Below are positions 42,817 to 51,232 of a DNA stretch of 64,000 bases, piece by piece. Origin of the DNA: Dongia_B sp035539075 (GTDB lineage: Bacteria > Pseudomonadota > Alphaproteobacteria > Dongiales > Dongiaceae); contig DATLJB010000232.1 of assembly GCA_035539075.1 (NCBI GenBank), positions 55,151 through 119,150 of the forward strand, read 5' to 3'. The notes under the pieces were generated by a model. It was not told the origin of the DNA. It was given only the letters and a program-made list of their open reading frames with translations, and searched no databases. A program made the translations under genes and the position numbers. How positions within the stretch are numbered: the first letter of the stretch is position 1; each line of letters opens with the position of its first letter.

Positions 42817-44121
42817 ATGACATGGATCAACAAACCACCCGTTGCCCCCGCTGCGGCAGACCCGGCCGAGAGCCTGGCCGCGCCCGCCGTTTCCGGCCCG
42901 GCCGTGATCGCCGACCTCGCCGTGATCGCCGACCTGGCCGGACCCGACGCGCCGGCGGCATCGCCCGCGTCGCCGGCATCGCCCGAGCCGCAGGCCGCAG
43001 ATCGCGCGGCGCCGGCCGCAGATGACATTCCCGCCGGGCCTGAGCCTCAGTGCAAGCCGCCGACGGAGGCGCAGCGTCAGCGTCGCAATGCGCGGCGCCG
43101 GGCGAAGCGCGCGGTGGAACGGGCGGAGCGCGAACGGAACGCGCCAGTCCATTCTTACACGCTTCGCCAGCGCAATTTCATCGAGGCTTATCTTCGCTGC
43201 GGCGTCGTCACCCATGCGGCGCGCGAGGCTGGCTACAGGGAGGCGCACTGCAACAATGGCGATTTGACGCGCTTCCTGCGCCGGCCCGATGTGGCGGCGA
43301 TCATCGCGGCGCGCCAGGCGGAGATGCGGCGCCGAAGCGAGGTCACCATGGAACGGGTGATCGGCGAATTGGCGAAGCTCGCCTTTGCCGATCCGCGCGA
43401 TCTCTTCACCCCCGAGGGCAAGCTGAAGCCGGTGCATGAACTGGACGATGCCAGCGCCGCCAGCATCGCCGCCCTGGAAGTGCTGGCGGTCGCCGGCGGC
43501 CGGCGCTCCGCCGCGCGGCCGGCAGGCAGGTCGCCCGCCGGCAAACCGCCCAGCAGTAAAGCTTCCGCCGGCAAAGCTTCCGGCGAGGCTGCTCGGCGCG
43601 GCCGATCGGCCGTGCAGTCCCGCTTGATGGCCGCCGCCGCCGGCGATGCAACCGCGGCACCGCCGGATGACGCGCTGCCCGGTGACGCGCTGCCCGGTGA
43701 CGCGCAAGCCGGCGACGCGCAGGCTGGCAACGTGCTGGCCGGCGATACGCTTGCCGGCGACGCGCAGGGAGGGGATGGCGATGCGGCCGAAATGGCGGGC
43801 GGCGACATGGTGCTGGAGCTGCGCAAGATCAAGCGCTGGGACAAGACCAAGGCGCTGGAACTGCTCGGCCGCTATCTCGGCCTCTTCAAGGACCGCGTCG
43901 AACTCGGCGTTTCATCCGACCTCGCCGCCGCCATCGAAGCCGCCCGCACCCGCAGCCGCGCGCTAGGCGCACCGGAAGCGGCGCAAGAGGCCCGCGTGAT
44001 CCGGGGCGAGGTGATCCAGGGCGAGGTGATCCGGGGCGAGGTGATCCGGGGCGAGGTGATCGAGGGGACAAACACCGGGGAAATTGTGGCCGACGCCGGC
44101 GAGGATGCCGCCGCCGACTAA
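42817..44121 (+). CDS. Phage terminase small subunit with repeat expansions
   Basis: A 434-residue TerS. Ala/Pro-rich N-terminus (1-85), then the DNA-binding terminase domain (about 105-225: YTLRQRNFIEAYLRCGVVTH, AAREAGYREAHCNNGDLTRF, FADPRDLFTPEGKLKPVHEL). The oligomerisation end is at about 335-365 (LRKIKRWDKTKALELLGRYL). Between them are inserted seven 15-bp units coding G-D-A-L-P-like pentads (residues 284-318), and the tail has four VIRGE pentads (394-413). Normal TerS is half this length. The protein would recognise viral DNA and load TerL. No portal, capsid or tail genes follow. Confidence 0.85.
   Translation: MTWINKPPVAPAAADPAESLAAPAVSGPAVIADLAVIADLAGPDAPAASPASPASPEPQAADRAAPAADDIPAGPEPQCKPPTEAQRQRRNARRRAKRAVERAERERNAPVHSYTLRQRNFIEAYLRCGVVTHAAREAGYREAHCNNGDLTRFLRRPDVAAIIAARQAEMRRRSEVTMERVIGELAKLAFADPRDLFTPEGKLKPVHELDDASAASIAALEVLAVAGGRRSAARPAGRSPAGKPPSSKASAGKASGEAARRGRSAVQSRLMAAAAGDATAAPPDDALPGDALPGDAQAGDAQAGNVLAGDTLAGDAQGGDGDAAEMAGGDMVLELRKIKRWDKTKALELLGRYLGLFKDRVELGVSSDLAAAIEAARTRSRALGAPEAAQEARVIRGEVIQGEVIRGEVIRGEVIEGTNTGEIVADAGEDAAAD
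43666..43770 (+). repeat. Seven tandem 15-bp units inside terS
   Basis: Units of the form GGTGACGCGCTGCCC and GGCGACGCGCAGGCT, seven in a row, encode G-D-A-x-x pentads. The divergence between units indicates an old expansion. Confidence 0.9.
43996..44055 (+). repeat. Four tandem 15-bp units near the terS 3' end
   Basis: GTGATCCGGGGCGAG occurs four times, the second unit with one substitution, coding VIRGE, VIQGE, VIRGE, VIRGE. Confidence 0.9.
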
Positions 44122-44215
44122 ACCTCTCTGTCATGCCCGGACTTGATCCGGGCATCCATGGCGGAGGCGGGTGCGGTGGCTGCCATGGACCCTCGGATCA
44201 AGTCCGAGGGTGACA
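44057..44215. repeat. terS 3' end plus REP unit, original copy
   Basis: Last 65 bases of terS and the adjacent REP-like element, repeated in direct orientation at 44286-44444 (offset 229), with only a few substitutions. Confidence 0.85.
44129..44215. repeat. REP-like double palindrome B
   Basis: TGTCATGCCCGGACTTGATC begins stem 1 (TGCCCGGACTTGATCCGGGC), then a CCATGG-GGAGGCGGGTG spacer, and stem 2 ACCCTCGGATCAAGTCCGAG ending GGTGACA. About 87 bases. Both stems contain TTGATC/GATCAA at the loop. Confidence 0.9.
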
Positions 44216-44285
44216 AGAGGAGAGGGTGACAAGAGGAGAGGGTGACACGGGGGAGGGTGACAGGGGAGAGGAAGCGGGTACGACG

Positions 44286-44444
44286 TGATCGAGGGGACAA
44301 ACACCGGGGAAGTCGTGGCCGACGCCGGCGAGGATGCCGCCGCCGACTAAACCTCTCTGTCATGCCCGGACTTGATCCGGGCATCCATGGTGGAGGCGGG
44401 TGCGATGGCTGCCATGGACCCTCGGATCAAGTCCGAGGGTGACA
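44286..44444. repeat. terS 3' end plus REP unit, duplicated copy
   Basis: Contains GATCGAGGGGACAAACACCG… through the terS TAA and the following REP unit. It encodes only the last 20 codons of TerS without a start. Between the copies is a decayed tandem of GAGGGTGACAAGAGGA (44206-44270). Confidence 0.85.
44359..44444. repeat. REP-like double palindrome C
   Basis: Near-identical to copy B, with CCATGGTGGAGG in the spacer. Part of the duplicated terS tail segment. Confidence 0.9.
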
Positions 44445-44496
44445 CCGGGAGAGGGTGACGGAAAGAAGGTGGGGGCGCGGTTCGGGGGGATCAGTC

Positions 44497-44790
44497 TTAT
44501 CGGGCAATCGAGTGAAACAGGTCATCCCAATGCGGATTGTTCTTCTCGATCAAAGCGACTTTCCAGGTGCGCGGCCAGTGCTTCAGCGTCTTCTCGCGCT
44601 GGATCGCGGCGGAGATGTTCGGCGTCGATTCAAACCAGACGAGACGCTTGATTTCATAACGGTTCGTGAACCCGTCGATCGTGCCAGCGCGATGTTCGGC
44701 GCAGCGCCGCACCAGATCGCCGGTCACGCCGATATAGATCGTGCCGAGCGGCCTGCTGGCCAGCATGTAAACGAAAGCGTCCCGCATCAT
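44497..44790 (-). CDS. GIY-YIG nuclease-domain protein
   Basis: A 97-residue single-domain GIY-YIG protein of the YhbQ/UPF0213-like group. AFVYMLASRPLGTIYIGVTG holds the GIY-YIG elements, followed by DLVRRCAEHRAGTIDGFTNR with the catalytic Arg, and a Glu/Asn-containing end (QREKTLKHWPRTWKVALIEK, NNPHWDDL). Start at 44790; upstream codons in this frame run through a REP element and are not coding. It is inserted in reverse orientation between terS and terL, flanked by REP units on both sides. These proteins may cut DNA at junctions or act in mobile elements; its function here is unknown. Confidence 0.88.
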   Translation of the reverse strand: MMRDAFVYMLASRPLGTIYIGVTGDLVRRCAEHRAGTIDGFTNRYEIKRLVWFESTPNISAAIQREKTLKHWPRTWKVALIEKNNPHWDDLFHSIAR

Positions 44791-44862
44791 CGTACCAAGA
44801 TAATCCCCAGGCGGCGTCATGAGGCCGAAGCCGGAGAAGTCTAACGCCAAAACACCCTTCGC

Positions 44863-44949
44863 TGTCATGCCCGGACTTGATCCGGGCATCCATGGTGGAG
44901 GCGGGTGCGGTGGCCGACATGGACCCTCGGATCAAGTCCGAGGGTGACA
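44863..44949. repeat. REP-like double palindrome D
   Basis: Same structure as copy B. Immediately upstream of the GIY-YIG gene. Confidence 0.9.
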
Positions 44950-45042
44950 GGAGGAGGGGGGTGACAAGGGGGAGAGGGTGACAGGGGAGAGGGCAGTGGA
45001 TGACGAAGAGAACGATTAGCCCCGGCACGCTTCTACCCCCGT

Positions 45043-45129
45043 TGTCATGCCCGGACTTGATCCGGGCATCCATGGCGGAGGCATGTGCGATGGCTGACAT
45101 GGACCCTCGGATCAAGTCCGAGGGTGACA
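45043..45129. repeat. REP-like double palindrome E
   Basis: Same structure as copy B. Between D and E lies a degraded GGGTGACA-AGGGGGAGA tandem. Confidence 0.9.
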
Positions 45130-45189
45130 GGAGGAGGGGGTGACAAGGAAGAGGAAGCGGGCGGGGGATGCTCGGCAGCACCACCCCGC

Positions 45190-45276
45190 TGTCATGCCCG
45201 GACTTGATCCGGGCATCCATGGCGGAGGCGGGTGCGGTGGTTGCCATGGACCCTCGGATCAAGTCCGAGGGTGACA
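45190..45276. repeat. REP-like double palindrome F
   Basis: Same structure as copy B; 125 bases before the terL start. The 610-base gap 44791-45400 contains nothing else but copies D, E and F and purine-rich spacers. Confidence 0.9.
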
Positions 45277-45400
45277 AGGGGGAGGGAAGGTCACAGGCGG
45301 GAAGGGCTGATGACTGCTTTGCGGATGCCGCCAGCCGTTCCGCCCGGGGATGACAGGAAGACGAGACAACCGCGCCATTTCACCAACAACGAAGGCACCC

Positions 45401-46996
45401 ATGCCCACCCCCACCGAGATGCTGATCGCCGATATCGCCGGCTTCGCACGCGATCCTTTGGGCTTCGTGCTCTATGCCTTTCCCTGGGGCGAGGCGGGGA
45501 CGCCGCTGGCCGCCTGTGACGGACCGGATGAATGGCAGCGCGACGTGCTGGCGGAGATCGGCGCGGCGCTCGATCAGTGTACGCTCGATCATGGCGCGCT
45601 CGCTCAGGGCGCGCTCCATCACGGCGCACTCGGCCAGAATGCACTCACGCCAAGCGAGGCGCTCTCGCGCGTCCTCCAGCTCGCCCCCGTGCAACTGGCG
45701 ATCGCCTCCGGCCACGGCATCGGCAAATCGGCGCTGGTGGCCTGGCTGCTGCTCTGGGCGATGGCGACGCATGAGGAGACGCGCGGCGTCGTCACGGCGA
45801 ATACCGAGAGCCAGCTCCGCACCAAGACCTGGGCGGAGCTTGCGAAATGGCATCGCCTCCTCATCTGCCGCGACTGGTTCACCTTGAGCGCCACTGCCCT
45901 CTACGCAGCGCAGCCGGGGCATGAGAAGACCTGGCGCATCGACATGGTGCCCTGGTCGGAGCGCAACACGGAGGCCTTCGCGGGCCTGCACAACCAGGGC
46001 AAGCGCATCATCGTCATCTTCGACGAGGCATCAAGCATTCCCGATGCGATCTGGGAGACGACAGAGGGCGCGCTGACCGACCGCGACACGGAGATATTGT
46101 GGTGCGCCTTCGGCAACCCGACGCGCAACGCCGGCAGATTCCGCGACTGCTTCCAGCGCTTCCGCCACCGCTGGCGCCACCGCCAGATCGATAGTCGCAA
46201 TGTCAGGATCACCAACAAGGCGCAGCTCGCGCAATGGGTCACGGATTATGGCGAGGACAGCGATTTCGTGCGCGTGCGCGTGAAGGGCCAGTTCCCGCGC
46301 GCCGGCTCCATGCAGTTCATCGGCAGCGACCTCATCGCCGCGGCGCAGGTGACACCCGTGCAGGTGTTCCGCCACGATGCCCTCGTCCTCGGCGTCGATG
46401 TCGCGCGCTTCGGCGATGACGAGAGCGTCATCTTCGCGCGCAAGGGCCGCGACGCCCGCAGCGTGCCGCCGATCCGCCTGCGCAACGTGGACACCATGAC
46501 CCTCGCCGGCCGCGTCGCGGAGGAAGCGCGGCGCCTGCGCGCCGATGCGGTCTTCGTCGATGAGGGCGGTGTGGGTGCCGGCGTCGTCGACCGCCTGCGC
46601 CAGCTCGGCCTCGACGTGATCGGCGTGCAATTCGGCGCCAAGGCCGACGGGCTCAGCTTCACGGGTGAGCACGAGCGCTACGCCAACAAGCGCGCCGAAC
46701 TCTACGGCCAGCTCCGCCAGGCGCTGAAAGCCGGCCTGGCGCTGCCCGACCTCGCCGATCTCGCGACGGATCTGACCGCCGTCGAATACGGCTTCAATGC
46801 CAGGGACGAGATCCAGTTGGAGAAGAAGGAGCAGATGAAGGCGCGGGGGCTGGCGTCACCGGACCTCGCCGATGCGCTGGCGCTCACCTATGCATATCCG
46901 GTTGTGGCGGGTGCGGGGGCGACACGGTTTGCCGGCGGGCGAGGCGGAGTAGGCGGAGTAGGTGGCCGGTTGGTGAGCGAGTTTGAGCCGTATTGA
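45401..46996 (+). CDS. Phage terminase large subunit
   Basis: A 531-residue TerL. ATPase: Walker A GHGIGKSALVAW (about residue 104), Walker B IIVIFDEASS (about 203-212), coupling motif ILWCAFGNPTR. Nuclease domain: VLGVDVARFGDDES (about residue 329) and DAVFVDEGGVGAGVVDRL. ATG 45401 follows GAAGGCACCC. Five 15-bp units at 45569-45643 expand the region before Walker A (GALAQ-GALHH-GALGQ). The end VGGRLVSEFEPY follows a 9-bp repeat of Gly-Gly-Val codons. It should package viral DNA, but no other head genes are near. Its 3' end recurs at 47325 and 54550. Confidence 0.92.
   Translation: MPTPTEMLIADIAGFARDPLGFVLYAFPWGEAGTPLAACDGPDEWQRDVLAEIGAALDQCTLDHGALAQGALHHGALGQNALTPSEALSRVLQLAPVQLAIASGHGIGKSALVAWLLLWAMATHEETRGVVTANTESQLRTKTWAELAKWHRLLICRDWFTLSATALYAAQPGHEKTWRIDMVPWSERNTEAFAGLHNQGKRIIVIFDEASSIPDAIWETTEGALTDRDTEILWCAFGNPTRNAGRFRDCFQRFRHRWRHRQIDSRNVRITNKAQLAQWVTDYGEDSDFVRVRVKGQFPRAGSMQFIGSDLIAAAQVTPVQVFRHDALVLGVDVARFGDDESVIFARKGRDARSVPPIRLRNVDTMTLAGRVAEEARRLRADAVFVDEGGVGAGVVDRLRQLGLDVIGVQFGAKADGLSFTGEHERYANKRAELYGQLRQALKAGLALPDLADLATDLTAVEYGFNARDEIQLEKKEQMKARGLASPDLADALALTYAYPVVAGAGATRFAGGRGGVGGVGGRLVSEFEPY
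45569..45643 (+). repeat. Five tandem 15-bp units inside terL
   Basis: CTCGATCAGTGTACG, CTCGATCATGGCGCG, CTCGCTCAGGGCGCG, CTCCATCACGGCGCA and CTCGGCCAGAATGCA in frame. Confidence 0.88.
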
Positions 46997-47079
46997 GGAC
47001 GCTCCACAGTGCAGGCGAGGTAACTGGAAAAAGAGCCGGCGCTGTGAGACAGCGCTGGCCTCAATGACAGAGGGCAACC

Positions 47080-47322
47080 GTGGCAGCCGACTTCGCCGTC
47101 ATCACCTTGCATCGGATTCTCGGGCGTGAGAGAGCGGTGCTGTTTGTCTCTCATGATGCAGATGATGGCGGCTGGCAATTCCTCGATGGCCAGCCCTCTT
47201 CCGTCGACGATGCGGCAGTTGCGGGGCTTCAGCAGATGTTTCTGCTCGATCCGTCACTGGCGGAACTTGTCGATCTGCCCGAAGGCTGGTGCGCGCGCCG
47301 CACCAATATAGAAGCCGCCTAG
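47080..47322 (+). CDS. Small conserved-type hypothetical protein (80 aa)
   Basis: An 80-residue protein from GTG 47080 (AGAGGGCAACC upstream). ERAVLFVSHDADDGGWQFLD, then a variable loop, and LDPSLAELVDLPEGWCARR. This pattern (VSHDxxDGxWQFL…DPSLxELxDLPxGW) is one I recognise from small standalone proteins of unknown function. It lies between the terL 3' end and the first terL fragment, so it is cargo of the terminase-associated island. Confidence 0.7.
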   Translation: MAADFAVITLHRILGRERAVLFVSHDADDGGWQFLDGQPSSVDDAAVAGLQQMFLLDPSLAELVDLPEGWCARRTNIEAA

Positions 47323-47324
47323 CT

Positions 47325-47559
47325 GAGATCGCCGATCTCGTAAGTTCAGGTTCAGTTCTCGTTCCACTGCGTCTCGGCTTCGATGCCAGGCACGAGATCC
47401 AGTTGGGGAAGAGCAAGCGGATGAAAGCGCGAGGACTGGCATCGCTGAATTTGGCGGATGCGCCGGCGCTCACCTGTGCATATCCGGTTGTGGCGGGCGC
47501 GGGTGCGACAAGGTTCGCTGGCGGGGAGACGGTTGGTGAGCGAGTTTGAGCCGTATTGA
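47325..47559 (+). pseudogene. Partial copy of the terL 3' end, fragment 1
   Basis: Translates as LGFDARHEIQLGKSKRMKAR, GLASLNLADAPALTCAYPVV and AGAGATRFAGG, matching the last about 75 codons of TerL. After a small deletion and frame change it ends GRLVSEFEPY-stop exactly as TerL does. It lacks a start codon and the rest of the gene. DNA similarity runs to the stop codon and ends there. Confidence 0.85.
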
Positions 47560-47728
47560 GCTGATTTTCTAGGGATAGAATTCTTCAGCCCTGAACAAAC
47601 GTGCGAGTACTAATTCATACTGCTTTGAGCATGACCAAAGTATACCGCTATTTGCTTTTCCAATAATTATAGATAGGATTATAGTAATGCTGCAACTAGC
47701 ATAAACGCCGAATGATCCGAGGAACAAA

Positions 47729-48550
47729 TTGCAATTAGATTCCGATTTTCATCCGGGCTGGCCCGTGCGGCAAGGCGACATTCTAGGATTTTGGGATTGG
47801 GCGCAACTGCCACCCCTGCAACGGTTCGGCGTAGTAATTACTGCAGACTGTGATCTGGCGAATGGGCGTTCTGAGCAAGATCTCGCTTATCTGAGAATTA
47901 TATCGCAAATTGATTATATAGATATTTTCTGGGCGCGTACTCAGCTTGCCAAGCAGTTTAAGAAACACCTTGAAGAACTAACTCAGAAAATTAATCGTTT
48001 ACGACAAATAAAACAGGCAGCCATCTCTCTATTCTCTCAAGATGACATTGTCGATTGGGTCCGGCGTTCCAGTTCTGATGATATATGCGACGATTTATCA
48101 ATCGTCGATGCAAAGGAACGAGCAAAAAGTAAGACGCACATAGAGGGTGTGTTGAAGCTCGTAACCGTTATGGCTACACCGTTGGATACCCCTTGCCTCT
48201 CGCATCTGGTCGAGTTCCTAGGGAAAGAACGTAGTGACCTGTTAAAAAAAGCTAAGAGCGAACTGAATAAAACGCCGAACGAGATTTTTTTTATCAGTTG
48301 TTTTCGGGATTCCGCCAGCGACGAGGGATATTACGTATTGCTCGATCAGATTGGCATTATCCGTCGCGATAGGGTTGGGGACTCGATGTCAGCGCTAAGA
48401 AGCTCGACGAAGCTCGCTTATCGATTTGGCCGACTTTCTCGGACATATAAATATGCGGTTGCGCAGCAGTTCGCGTTTCTATTTCAAAGAATAGGTTTGC
48501 CAGATGAACATCAGGCTCGACATGGAAGTGCCTTGGAAAAAATAGCGTAA
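47729..48550 (+). CDS. Unrecognised protein, first gene of A+T-rich helicase operon
   Basis: A 273-residue soluble protein from TTG 47729, with CGAGGAAC seven bases upstream. The N-terminal VRQGDILGFWDW and RFGVVITADCDLANG suggest a small beta-rich domain with a conserved-looking Asp-Cys-Asp. The middle is a helical hairpin (LAKQFKKHLEELTQKINRLR). The C-terminus has SDEGYYVLLDQIGIIRRDRV and YKYAVAQQFAFLFQRIGLPD. The gene ends 29 bases before the helicase gene. Base composition is far more A+T-rich than the flanks. No family recognised; it is plausibly a regulator, sensor or effector partner of the helicase. Confidence 0.8.
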   Translation: MQLDSDFHPGWPVRQGDILGFWDWAQLPPLQRFGVVITADCDLANGRSEQDLAYLRIISQIDYIDIFWARTQLAKQFKKHLEELTQKINRLRQIKQAAISLFSQDDIVDWVRRSSSDDICDDLSIVDAKERAKSKTHIEGVLKLVTVMATPLDTPCLSHLVEFLGKERSDLLKKAKSELNKTPNEIFFISCFRDSASDEGYYVLLDQIGIIRRDRVGDSMSALRSSTKLAYRFGRLSRTYKYAVAQQFAFLFQRIGLPDEHQARHGSALEKIA

Positions 48551-48579
48551 ATCAACTTGGACGGAAATGAGTAACTCCC

Positions 48580-50829
48580 ATGCCTAAGGCCTTAGTTTTT
48601 AGCTTGCCTGCCGCGGTACGCTTTCAAAGCGGAATTGCGCTGACCGATAATTGGAGTAAAAATCTCGAAATTGGAGGCGGTGATGGAGGGCTGAGCTCTA
48701 TACTCCTAGGCGACGTCGTTTATGTTTTTCGTTCAGACGAGACAACTTCTAGCCCCTCTATTGTTATAAAAATATCTCCAGGTAAGTTGCTCGAATGCTT
48801 TCAAAACGACGACGCTAAGCTCGAGGTGCTAAGAAGAGCTATAGATGCGGGCGTTTTGGTTTTGCAAGGTGGTGGTGAGTTACCCTCCTACTGGCGTCCA
48901 TTCTCAGGGGGGAAGTTTGTCACCTTTCAGGCAACGGCGATGGCGCGGCGAGACAGACGCCGTCTCGTGCTTTGGCGACGATTAAATGACGCACCTTGCG
49001 CTTATATATTTGATGTCACTTCTGAGCAGAAAGACTTTGACGCTCTAAACCCTGACTATGATCTCTTACATTTCGCGCTCGAAAATTCGACCCAAGCGCT
49101 AGCTATGCTACCGCAAAAAAAGGCCGGGTCGGCGTTGACAGTAGCCAATGTCCTTCTCGGAGACCTCAGAGGCGCCGAGAAAGTCAATGCTGTGACACGA
49201 GGTTGGAAGCTTAGCTTCCTCTACAACGCAAAGCTAACAAAGAAGCAGCGTGAATTTGTCGATGCCGAAATGATTCAGCCAATTCGTCTTAAAGGTGCTG
49301 CTGGTACCGGCAAGACGCTTGCAATGGTTACGAAACTGCTGTGGGAGGCACAAAAGAAAAATGCCAAAGACCAAGAGTATCGCTTCCTATTCTTAACTCA
49401 CAACAATAGTGCTGCGGAGCTAGCGGCCCAGTATGCAAGTGCGCTGGATGAAAACGACCTTCTTGCGATGCCGCAAAGCGAGAAGAAGCGGATTTCTATT
49501 GATACGCTTCTCGGGCTTGCTCTTGGCGAACTTGCAGAGGATCTCGGCGACTTAAATCCAATCTCTTATGATGCACATGAGGGGAAAAGTCTCCAGCTTA
49601 TGATCTTATCAGAAGAGGCTGCGGCCTATTCTCAAGGCATCTGGATGACGAAAAGGCGTTCGTGTTCTAAGGAATTTCAAGGTCGTCTCGATGCGCCAGT
49701 TGGCACAAGGGAGCACGAAGAATTTTGTTGGGATTTGATGATAGAACTGGGTAGCGTTCTGGATGCTGATGGAGTGCGAGATAACCGTGAAAAAAGGGAC
49801 GCTTACGTAAAAGAAAGTCGGCGCCCTAAATCGCTGATGGTGCTGGATGAGTCCGGAGATCGAGAAGTTGTTCTGGATCTCTATGACAGATACCGATCGA
49901 GGTTGCGGAGAGAAAGGCTGATCAGTGTAGATCAACTTATCGCTGATTTTCTTGGGTATCTCGATAGCTTTCGGTGGGACGCACGTCGATCGCTCAAGGG
50001 ATATGATGCAATCTTTGTTGACGAATACCATCTTTTTAACCGATTGGAGAAAGCCGCATTCGTTCCCTTGCTTAGAGATGCTGAAGGAGAACTGCCACGA
50101 ATATTGATGGCCCTTGATCCTCGGCAATCTCCGAGAGCGCTTTTTCTCGACGCTGTCGCAGGTGAAGAGCGCGCGTTGACTAGGCTTTCTCCTGGGCAAG
50201 CAGTATCTCTGCGTGATTTCGAATTTAGTGAAGTATTTCGTTATACAGAGGAAATCGCTGCCTTTCTTAGCTTCATTAATCAAGCATTCCCCGAGCAAGA
50301 TCTCTCCGAAGAGTGGTTGCCTGGAAGCGTGACTTCTATGGCCGGAACGGGTGAAAAACCTCGTGCATATTCTTTGCCAGACCAGCTGACCGAATACGAT
50401 TCAGCTATCGCTACGGCACAAGAACTATTTAAAGCCTCCGGCAGAGGAAGAGTGGCACTTCTCACTCTTAGTACTAGAACGTTTGATACTATTTCGACTG
50501 CGAGCAGATATGCCAAGCAACTTTATGTCATCGATAGTCGAGATACTTTGAGCAAGCTCCAATATTCGGGCGCGCGAGTTGTTTTTAGTATGCCTGAATA
50601 CGTTGCCGGTGTTCAATTTGATCACGTTGTTGTAGCCGACGTTAACGAGCTTGATGATTTCGGTAAACAGACTTCACTTAACAGAGCGAGGTTCGGTGCC
50701 AACTTATATTTGGCAGCCAGCCGTGCTCGAACGAGTGTTACAATTTATGCCGATGATAAATCTGGCGGACTAGCTCAATGTATATTGGCAGCAAAAAGAA
50801 ACGGTGTTGTTGAGGCGGACGAAAGCTAA
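48580..50829 (+). CDS. SF1 (UvrD/Rep-like) helicase with unknown N-terminal domain
   Basis: 749 residues. Residues 1-215 match nothing I know. The SF1 core follows: Q-motif-like LTKKQREFVDAEMIQPIRLK, Walker A GAAGTGKT (239-246), motif Ia FLFLTHNN, Walker B YDAIFVDEYH with D481-E482, motif III ILMALDPRQSP, motif IV FSEVFRYTEEIAAFL, motif V region EYVAGVQFDHVVVADVNELD, motif VI LYLAASRARTSVTIYAD. A roughly 140-residue insertion between Ia and II (LMILSEEAAAYSQG…) has no motif. A DNA translocase fused to a sensor or nuclease-like region is typical of anti-phage systems such as Gabija GajB relatives, but the architecture differs. Confidence 0.85.
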   Translation: MPKALVFSLPAAVRFQSGIALTDNWSKNLEIGGGDGGLSSILLGDVVYVFRSDETTSSPSIVIKISPGKLLECFQNDDAKLEVLRRAIDAGVLVLQGGGELPSYWRPFSGGKFVTFQATAMARRDRRRLVLWRRLNDAPCAYIFDVTSEQKDFDALNPDYDLLHFALENSTQALAMLPQKKAGSALTVANVLLGDLRGAEKVNAVTRGWKLSFLYNAKLTKKQREFVDAEMIQPIRLKGAAGTGKTLAMVTKLLWEAQKKNAKDQEYRFLFLTHNNSAAELAAQYASALDENDLLAMPQSEKKRISIDTLLGLALGELAEDLGDLNPISYDAHEGKSLQLMILSEEAAAYSQGIWMTKRRSCSKEFQGRLDAPVGTREHEEFCWDLMIELGSVLDADGVRDNREKRDAYVKESRRPKSLMVLDESGDREVVLDLYDRYRSRLRRERLISVDQLIADFLGYLDSFRWDARRSLKGYDAIFVDEYHLFNRLEKAAFVPLLRDAEGELPRILMALDPRQSPRALFLDAVAGEERALTRLSPGQAVSLRDFEFSEVFRYTEEIAAFLSFINQAFPEQDLSEEWLPGSVTSMAGTGEKPRAYSLPDQLTEYDSAIATAQELFKASGRGRVALLTLSTRTFDTISTASRYAKQLYVIDSRDTLSKLQYSGARVVFSMPEYVAGVQFDHVVVADVNELDDFGKQTSLNRARFGANLYLAASRARTSVTIYADDKSGGLAQCILAAKRNGVVEADES

Positions 50830-50861
50830 AGCTCGTGCTGAGAGGCAGCATCCAAGGGTAT

Positions 50862-50988
50862 TCAGACACCTTCTCGCGTCCAGCGGGACCCGTCCGGCCA
50901 CCGGCAATCCAGGATCAGCTTCAGGCGATCGAAGTTCTGCCAGCTATCGGCGATATGATGGACGCTGATGATCCTGTCTAGCGGGCAG
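50862..50988 (-). pseudogene. C-terminal remnant of an unknown gene
   Basis: The minus strand reads LDRIISVHHIADSWQNFDRL, KLILDCRWPDGSRWTREGV and stop, a protein-like sequence with no start. It lies in the 403-base gap 50830-51232, the rest of which holds nothing I recognise. The gene of origin is unknown. Confidence 0.4.
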
Positions 50989-51232
50989 TCCTAGCAACCG
51001 GTCTGCATTGCTGGCGTGGTGGCTGATGTTAGACCTGTGCGAAAGCGTTTCCGTGTCCAGACAGGTCCGCGTCGGCGAATTGATCATCACGTCATCCCGA
51101 GACCGAGTGGCACAAGCAGTACAGCGCCCATTCGCAGGAGATAGCTTTTTAACCCACGCGACATCGTTCCAGCTTACTCCACCATCGCGACCCTCCGCCC
51201 CATCCGCGCTGAGGATCGCTCCAGCTTACAGC

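Noticed and set aside
44129..45276. CRISPR repeats
   Set aside because: Elements are 87-bp double palindromes with irregular spacing, and genes lie between them; this is REP/BIME-type structure.
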